A stretch of DNA of 64,000 nt from JAUYQR01 sp043727195. Its GTDB lineage: Bacteria; Pseudomonadota; Alphaproteobacteria; Rhodobacterales; Rhodobacteraceae. The notes under the pieces were generated by a model. The model did not search any database. It saw only the letters and a list, made by a program, of their open reading frames with translations, and was not told the origin of the DNA. Location: the NCBI GenBank assembly GCA_043727195.1, contig JAYSYZ010000136.1, positions 25,885 to 89,884 on the forward strand. Reading direction: 5' to 3'. Both the position numbers and the translations under genes were made by a program. Positions 59,601-64,000 of this stretch are shown here, in pieces; positions within the stretch are counted from its first letter, which is position 1, and each line of letters opens with the position of its first letter.

Positions 59601-60883
59601 CGCTGAGTTGGATTCAGATCATCCGTCTTGGGCTGGTGCAGCTGTGCATCGGGGCGGTGGTGGTGCTGACCACATCGACTTTGAACCGGCTGATGGTCGT
59701 GGAACTGGCGCTGCCCGCGATGCTGTCGGGGGCGCTGGTGGCGCTGCATTCCGCGGTGCAGATCACCCGGCCAAGCTGGGGTTTCTGGTCGGATGCGCGC
59801 GGCAACCGGACCCGGTTCATCATTGGTGGGATGGTGCTCTGTGCGCTGGGCGCATTTCTGGCTGCGGTTTCGGTCGCGTTTGGGATTGCCGGGCAGGGGG
59901 CAGGACTGGCGCTGTCGGTGCTGGCCTATGCGCTGATCGGTCTGGGCGCAGGGGCCTGTGGCACGTCGCTGCTGGCTCTGCTGGCAACGGCGACCGAGCC
60001 ACGCCGCCGCGCGGCGGCGGCGACCATCACCTGGCTGCTGATGATTTTTGGGATTGCGGTCACTTCGGGCGTGATCGGTGCGCTGCTGGACCCCTACTCG
60101 CCAACGCGGCTCATGGGCATCGTTGCGGTGGTGACGGTCGGCGCGGTGGTCGTGACGGTGCTGGCCATTCACGGCATCGAACGCCGGGTACTGGCCGAGC
60201 GCGCTCCGGATGCAACGCCGCTGATGCAGGGTCTGGCCGAGGTTTGGGCGGAACCAAAGTCGCGCGTTTTCACCATCTTCATCTTTCTGTCGATGTCGGC
60301 GTTTTTTCTCCAGGAGCTGATTCTGGAGCCCTATGCCGGGTTGGTCTTCGGCTTTACCCCCGGCCAGTCCACCGGGCTTTCGGGTGCTCAGCATGGCGGC
60401 ATGTTCGTGGGCATGCTGGCGGTGGGCTTGGCGGTCACCGGCCTGCGTCTGGGCACGCTGAAGCTATGGGTGACGGCAGGCTGTCTGGGTTCGGCAGTTT
60501 GCCTCGCCGCGATAGCGGCACTAGGGCAGTTGTGGCTGGGGATGCTGGTTCCGGCGGTAACGCTGTTGGGCGTGTTCAACGGCATGTTCGCCATCGCTTC
60601 GATCGGCGCGATGATGCAACTGGCCGGCGAGGGGCGGCAAGGGCGCGAGGGCACGCGAATGGGTGTCTGGGGCGCGTCGCAGGCCATTGCGCAGGGCTTG
60701 GGCGGTTTTGCCGGGGCAGCATTTGTCGATGTGCTGCGACTGCGGGCCGATGCACCGGTGGCCTTCGGGGTGGTTTTCGTAATTGAGGCGGCGCTGTTTC
60801 TGGCGGCGGCCGTGATGGCTTGGCGGATCATTGACGGCGGCACATTGCGCCGCGTCACCACGCAACTGGTTCCGGGAGAATGA
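59597..60883 (+). CDS. PucC-family membrane protein of the bchG-bchP cluster
   Basis: 428 aa, about 12 hydrophobic segments, a relative of PucC and LhaA (VVLTTSTLNRLMVVELALP; LQELILEPYAGLVFGFTPGQ; RMGVWGASQAIAQGLGGFA). In this position, between bchG and bchP, such proteins (often called Bch2 or ORF428) are thought to be pigment or light-harvesting assembly factors. The ATG overlaps the bchG stop (ATGA). Confidence 0.93.
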   Translation: MTLSWIQIIRLGLVQLCIGAVVVLTTSTLNRLMVVELALPAMLSGALVALHSAVQITRPSWGFWSDARGNRTRFIIGGMVLCALGAFLAAVSVAFGIAGQGAGLALSVLAYALIGLGAGACGTSLLALLATATEPRRRAAAATITWLLMIFGIAVTSGVIGALLDPYSPTRLMGIVAVVTVGAVVVTVLAIHGIERRVLAERAPDATPLMQGLAEVWAEPKSRVFTIFIFLSMSAFFLQELILEPYAGLVFGFTPGQSTGLSGAQHGGMFVGMLAVGLAVTGLRLGTLKLWVTAGCLGSAVCLAAIAALGQLWLGMLVPAVTLLGVFNGMFAIASIGAMMQLAGEGRQGREGTRMGVWGASQAIAQGLGGFAGAAFVDVLRLRADAPVAFGVVFVIEAALFLAAAVMAWRIIDGGTLRRVTTQLVPGE

Positions 60884-60884
60884 C

Positions 60885-62078
60885 ATGATGTACGACGTGT
60901 TCGTGGTGGGTGGCGGGCCTTCCGGGGCGACCGCGGCCGAGGATCTGGCGCGGGCCGGCGCCCGGGTGGCGATGCTGGACCGGGCTGGGCGGATCAAGCC
61001 GTGCGGTGGGGCGATCCCGCCGCGTGCGATTGCCGATTTCGCGATTCCCGAGGATCAGATCGTCGCCAAGATCGAAACGGCGCGGATGATCTCGCCCACG
61101 GGGCGGGCGGTAGATATCCACATTGAAAACGGCTTCGTCGGCATGGTGGACCGCGAGCATTTCGACGAATTTCTGCGGGTCCGGGCCACGCGCGCGGGGG
61201 CAGATCGTTTGACTGGCACATACCTCAGGATCGAACGGGATGCAGAGGGCGTGCATGTCGTCTGGCGCGAGAAGGCCAGCGGGCAGGAAATCCGCAGCCG
61301 CACGAAGCTGATCATCGGCGCTGATGGGGCGCGGTCGGATGTGGCCCGCGACGAGGTGCCGGGGGGCGACGCGATCCCTTACGTCATCGCATATCACGAA
61401 ATCATCAAGGCCCCGAAACGGGCCGAGGCGGCGAGTGCGGATTACGATCCGAAGCGCTGCGATGTGATTTATGACGGACGGATTTCGCCTGACTTTTACG
61501 GCTGGGTGTTTCCGCATGGCGAGCATGCCAGTATCGGGATGGGTACGGGGGTGGACGGGGTGAACCTGAAACAGGCGACGGCGGCGCTGCGCGAATCTTC
61601 GGGCCTGACGGGCTGCGAGACGATCCGCAAGGAAGGCGCGCCGATCCCGCTGCGCCCTTTGGACAAGTGGGACAATGGCCGCGATGTTGTGCTCGCGGGG
61701 GATGCCGCCGGGGTGGTTGCGCCAAGTTCGGGTGAGGGAATTTATTATGCGATGCTGGGCGGCCGGGTGGCGGCGACGGCGGCGCAGGCTTGCCTGGCGT
61801 CCGGTCGGGCGAAGGATCTGAAGCTGGCGCGAAAGCTGTTCATGAAGGACAACAAGACCGTGTTCAAGGTCTTGCGGTCAATGCAGGACGCCTACTACAA
61901 ATCTGACGAGCGGCGGGAGCGGTTCGTGTCCCTGTGCCACGACAAGGACGTGCAGACGCTGACCTTTGAGGCCTATATGAACAAGAAACTGGTGGCGGCG
62001 CGGCCCTTGGCGCATCTCAAGATCGGCATCAAGAACGTGGCGCATTTGTTGGGCCTGGTGAAGCCGGGCTGGACATGA
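60885..62078 (+). CDS. bchP: Geranylgeranyl-bacteriochlorophyll reductase
   Basis: 397 aa flavoprotein. The N-terminal FAD motif VVGGGPSGATAAEDLARAGA is followed by GGAIPPRAIADFAIPED, GADGARSDVARDE and VVLAGDAAGVVAPSSGEGIY (~residues 267-286). It reduces the geranylgeranyl tail to phytyl in three steps. GGGAGAA precedes the ATG at 60885; the ATG three bases later is an alternative. It starts 1 base after the upstream stop. Confidence 0.96.
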   Translation: MMYDVFVVGGGPSGATAAEDLARAGARVAMLDRAGRIKPCGGAIPPRAIADFAIPEDQIVAKIETARMISPTGRAVDIHIENGFVGMVDREHFDEFLRVRATRAGADRLTGTYLRIERDAEGVHVVWREKASGQEIRSRTKLIIGADGARSDVARDEVPGGDAIPYVIAYHEIIKAPKRAEAASADYDPKRCDVIYDGRISPDFYGWVFPHGEHASIGMGTGVDGVNLKQATAALRESSGLTGCETIRKEGAPIPLRPLDKWDNGRDVVLAGDAAGVVAPSSGEGIYYAMLGGRVAATAAQACLASGRAKDLKLARKLFMKDNKTVFKVLRSMQDAYYKSDERRERFVSLCHDKDVQTLTFEAYMNKKLVAARPLAHLKIGIKNVAHLLGLVKPGWT

Positions 62079-62629
62079 CGATGACCGTCGATCTTGAAGA
62101 GATGATTCCGGCCTGGGTTGACGGGCGGCTCATGCCGGTCGGCAAGCTGGCCGTCCACCAGCGCGGGCTGCGGCACAAGGCGGTGTCGGTATTCGTGACC
62201 GAAGGGCCGCGGGTGCTGATCCAGCGGCGGGCGCTTTCGAAGTATCACACGCCGGGGCTTTGGGCGAATACCTGCTGCACGCATCCGCGGTGGGAGGAGG
62301 ACCCGGCGGGTTGTGCGGTGCGGCGGCTGCGCGAGGAGTTGGGGGTTGCCGGGCTGTTCCCGACCTTTGCCGACCGGATCGAATATCGGGCCGACGTGGG
62401 GGGCGGGTTGATCGAGCATGAGCTGGTCGATGTTTTCGTCGCCGTGGCGCAGGCCGGGCTGAAGGTGGATCCGAACCCTGACGAGGTGATGGAGGTGCGC
62501 TGGGTGGACCTTTACGATCTGGCGGCAGAAGTGCAGCGCAATCCGGATCGATACACCCCATGGGTGAGGATCTACATGACGGAGCATATCGACCGGATTT
62601 TCGGCGCAAGGATGCTGGCGCTGCGATAA
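62075..62629 (+). CDS. idi: Isopentenyl-diphosphate delta-isomerase, type I
   Basis: 184 aa Nudix-type enzyme. GLWANTCCTHPRWEEDP contains the catalytic Cys, RRLREELGV is the Nudix-like helix and EHELVDVFVA contains the catalytic Glu. It interconverts IPP and DMAPP for carotenoid and bacteriochlorophyll side chains. The ATG overlaps the bchP stop (ATGA). Its TAA stop lies within an 18-bp perfect palindrome. Confidence 0.96.
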   Translation: MTMTVDLEEMIPAWVDGRLMPVGKLAVHQRGLRHKAVSVFVTEGPRVLIQRRALSKYHTPGLWANTCCTHPRWEEDPAGCAVRRLREELGVAGLFPTFADRIEYRADVGGGLIEHELVDVFVAVAQAGLKVDPNPDEVMEVRWVDLYDLAAEVQRNPDRYTPWVRIYMTEHIDRIFGARMLALR

Positions 62630-62642
62630 CACGCGTGTTATC
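62625..62642. promoter_or_regulatory. Perfect 18-bp palindrome across the idi stop codon
   Basis: GATAACACGCGTGTTATC is fully self-complementary and contains the idi TAA. It lies in the convergent idi-bchO gap and is followed by an AT-rich stretch. It could act as part of a terminator or be a protein-binding site; a hairpin would leave only a 4-base loop (CGCG excluded from pairing). Confidence 0.5.
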
Positions 62643-62703
62643 CGACTTTACATATTGATATTAAACAAATACCCAATTTTTGTTAACTTTTCGTCAAGGA
62701 TAT

Positions 62704-63579
62704 TCAGACCGGTGTAGCCTCGGTCTTGGGCCCGGTGGGCAGCCAATCCCTGATCACCGCCGCAATCTTTGCTGCCGCCTCTTCATGCGCCAGATGGCCA
62801 AGTTTCGGCAGTTCGACACAGGTCGCGCTGGGCAACAACGCCGCGGCGTCGCGGGAAACGCGGGGGGGGACGACCTTGTCGCCCGCGGTGGCGATGAGGA
62901 GGGTGGCGGTGGTGAGGCGGGCGGCGTCGGCCATCAACGCGTCAAGGTTCCACTGCGCCATCATGCCAAGCGTGCCGTCGACATGGGCCACATCCTGCAC
63001 AAGGGTGATATATTGCGCCAGCCCGGCGTCGTCGGGTTTTGATCCGGTGGACGCCAGCAGGCGGCGCACAGTGGGGGCGTTGCCCCAGAGGCGGCTGACA
63101 AAGCGCGGCACGAAAGGGGTGACCGACAGGACGCGGGCGAGGAGGGGGAAGAGAACCCCCGCTGCGCCCTCGAAACTGCCAAGGGCGGCATTGATGCCGA
63201 TGATGCCTTGCAGCGGGATCAGGGTGGACAGGCGCAGGGCAAGTGCGGCCCCGGCGGAATGACCGATCACCAGCCTTGGTTGCCAGCCTTCGTGAGCGAT
63301 CAGCTGGGCGAGGTCTTCGGCCATCGGATCAATGCCGAGGCGGCCCTTGTTGCCGGCCCGGGTAAATCCCTGGCCCGGCAGGTCGGGAATCAGGCAACGG
63401 TATCCCGAAAGCTCCGGGATCAGCCGGCGGAAGCTGTGGGCCGATCCGCCTGCGCCGTGCAGCAGCAGGATGTCGGGGCCGGTTCCGACTTCATACACGC
63501 ACCAGTCATGGGGGCGGACGCGTGTCATTCGGGCGTGGGCGCGGTTCGGCCAGTCGGCTGGCATGCGGTCGAAGTCCAT
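62704..63579 (-). CDS. bchO: Alpha/beta hydrolase BchO
   Basis: 291 aa. The oxyanion/N-terminal motif is ILLLHGAGGSAHSFRRLIP (~residue 37), the nucleophile elbow is VIGHSAGAALAL with Ser (~residue 106), and the His motif is LGHLAHEEAA near the C-terminus. BchO is associated with Mg chelatase genes; its exact reaction is not settled. It begins 3 bases after the bchD stop, giving a bchD-bchO unit convergent with idi. Confidence 0.93.
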   Translation of the reverse strand: MDFDRMPADWPNRAHARMTRVRPHDWCVYEVGTGPDILLLHGAGGSAHSFRRLIPELSGYRCLIPDLPGQGFTRAGNKGRLGIDPMAEDLAQLIAHEGWQPRLVIGHSAGAALALRLSTLIPLQGIIGINAALGSFEGAAGVLFPLLARVLSVTPFVPRFVSRLWGNAPTVRRLLASTGSKPDDAGLAQYITLVQDVAHVDGTLGMMAQWNLDALMADAARLTTATLLIATAGDKVVPPRVSRDAAALLPSATCVELPKLGHLAHEEAAAKIAAVIRDWLPTGPKTEATPV

Positions 63580-63582
63580 TCC

Positions 63583-64000
63583 TTAGTCCCCCAGAGCCGT
63601 TTGGAGGACAGAGGACAGGCGGTGCGCATCGGCGCGCGGCAGGGCGAGGTAAGGCGCATCCATCTGTCTGGCTAGCAATTGCAGGCCGGGTTGCGGGCGG
63701 TTGGCGGTGTCGATCACCAGCGCGGGGGTGGCGGTGGCGCGGATGAGGCGGGCAAATTGCAGCGCATCCGCCTCGGCCTGATCACGGTTGGCGGTGCCGT
63801 CGAGGGCGATGTTGCCGCGCCCGTCGGTCAGGATGGCGATTGTGGGGGTCAGGCCGCGCGCGCGGGCCTGTTGTGCGGTGGCCATCGCCAGTTTCAGGCC
63901 CAAGGCGAGGGGCGTGCCGCCGCCGCCGGGCAGGCCCGCGAGGCGGCGTTTGGTTTGCACGAGGCTGCGGGTGGGGGGCAGGATCAGTTCCGCCACGGTG
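63583..64000 (-). CDS. bchD: Magnesium chelatase D subunit, C-terminal part (truncated by the window)
   Basis: 139 codons visible, open to the right edge. This is a von Willebrand A domain end: the Ser/Gly-rich ALPGGGGTPLALG-like loop (PGGGGTPLALGLKLA), TPTIAILTDGRGNIALDG with the TDGR motif, and ADALQFARLIRATATPALVI. BchD is the integrin-like subunit bridging BchI ATPase and BchH. The AAA+-like and linker parts lie beyond the window. Confidence 0.94.
   Translation of the reverse strand, partial: TVAELILPPTRSLVQTKRRLAGLPGGGGTPLALGLKLAMATAQQARARGLTPTIAILTDGRGNIALDGTANRDQAEADALQFARLIRATATPALVIDTANRPQPGLQLLARQMDAPYLALPRADAHRLSSVLQTALGD

Noticed and set aside
62655..62668. FNR-type box TTGATATTAAACAA after idi
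   Set aside because: One mismatch to TTGAT-N4-ATCAA, and it lies between convergent genes with no promoter to serve, in an AT-rich stretch where such matches arise by chance.
1..64000. CRISPR arrays, rRNA genes, prophage modules
   Set aside because: No regularly spaced direct repeats, no rRNA-like stretches and no phage structural or integrase genes were seen.

Overview
The window is GC-rich chromosomal DNA from an anoxygenic phototrophic alphaproteobacterium, almost certainly of the Rhodobacter/Roseobacter lineage (Rhodobacterales). The main evidence is the right-hand 24 kb, a photosynthesis gene cluster whose gene order is typical of that group. It carries the PpsR and AerR regulators, the aerobic cyclase AcsF and an ALA-synthase (C4-type) hemA. 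I cannot name the genus from sequence alone.

Layout. (1) 1-4.04 kb: the end of a PpiD-like peptidyl-prolyl isomerase gene, trpE, a divergent polysaccharide deacetylase with a long Ala/Pro-rich linker, and tRNA-Cys. (2) 4.2-6.2 kb: a creatininase-family hydrolase preceded by a 28-bp tandem repeat, then an Xre/RES toxin-antitoxin pair with a candidate operator palindrome. (3) 6.6-13.95 kb: a catabolic/uptake operon on the minus strand (substrate-binding protein, ATPase, permease, cytosine-deaminase-like amidohydrolase, FAD-linked oxidase) with a divergent RidA-like gene. An IS110-family element sits exactly at the ATPase/permease stop-start junction. (4) 13.96-19.2 kb: an AttEFGH-like exporter/lipocalin operon and a divergent UDP-glucuronate 4-epimerase-like gene. 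(5) 19.3-32.0 kb: taurine dissimilation (tpa, tauR, xsc, a TauE/SafE permease, ackA) running directly into a soeABC-type sulfite dehydrogenase and a phosphohexomutase. Paired CTGG-(A/C)-C-(C/T)-TA-type direct repeats with identical 23-bp phasing lie before tpa and xsc. (6) 32.1-38.8 kb: a urease cluster ureDAB-[cyclase-like, AhpD-like, small protein]-ureCEFG. (7) 38.9-40.0 kb: a secreted HExxH protein of unknown function and a bidirectional terminator. (8) 40.0-64.0 kb: the photosynthesis cluster. Leftward genes read, in transcription order, bchF-N-B-H-L-M-lhaA-puhA-B-C-(98-aa protein)-acsF-puhE-hemA-cycA. Rightward genes are aerR-ppsR-bchG-pucC-like-bchP-idi. These meet convergent bchO and bchD, and bchD is cut by the window edge.

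How it works together. HemA makes 5-aminolevulinate. BchD (with subunits beyond the window) and BchH insert magnesium, BchM methylates, and AcsF closes the fifth ring using oxygen. BchLNB reduces ring D in the dark, BchF hydrates the vinyl group, BchG attaches the isoprenoid tail and BchP reduces it. Idi feeds isoprenoids, PuhA/B/C/E and LhaA build the reaction centre-LH1 complex, and cytochrome c2 carries electrons. PpsR, antagonised by AerR, probably represses the operons through the TGT-N12-ACA palindromes visible upstream of bchF/aerR and at bchG. In the taurine block, taurine is converted to sulfoacetaldehyde, then to acetyl phosphate plus sulfite. The acetyl phosphate yields ATP through AckA, and the sulfite is exported or oxidised by SoeABC.
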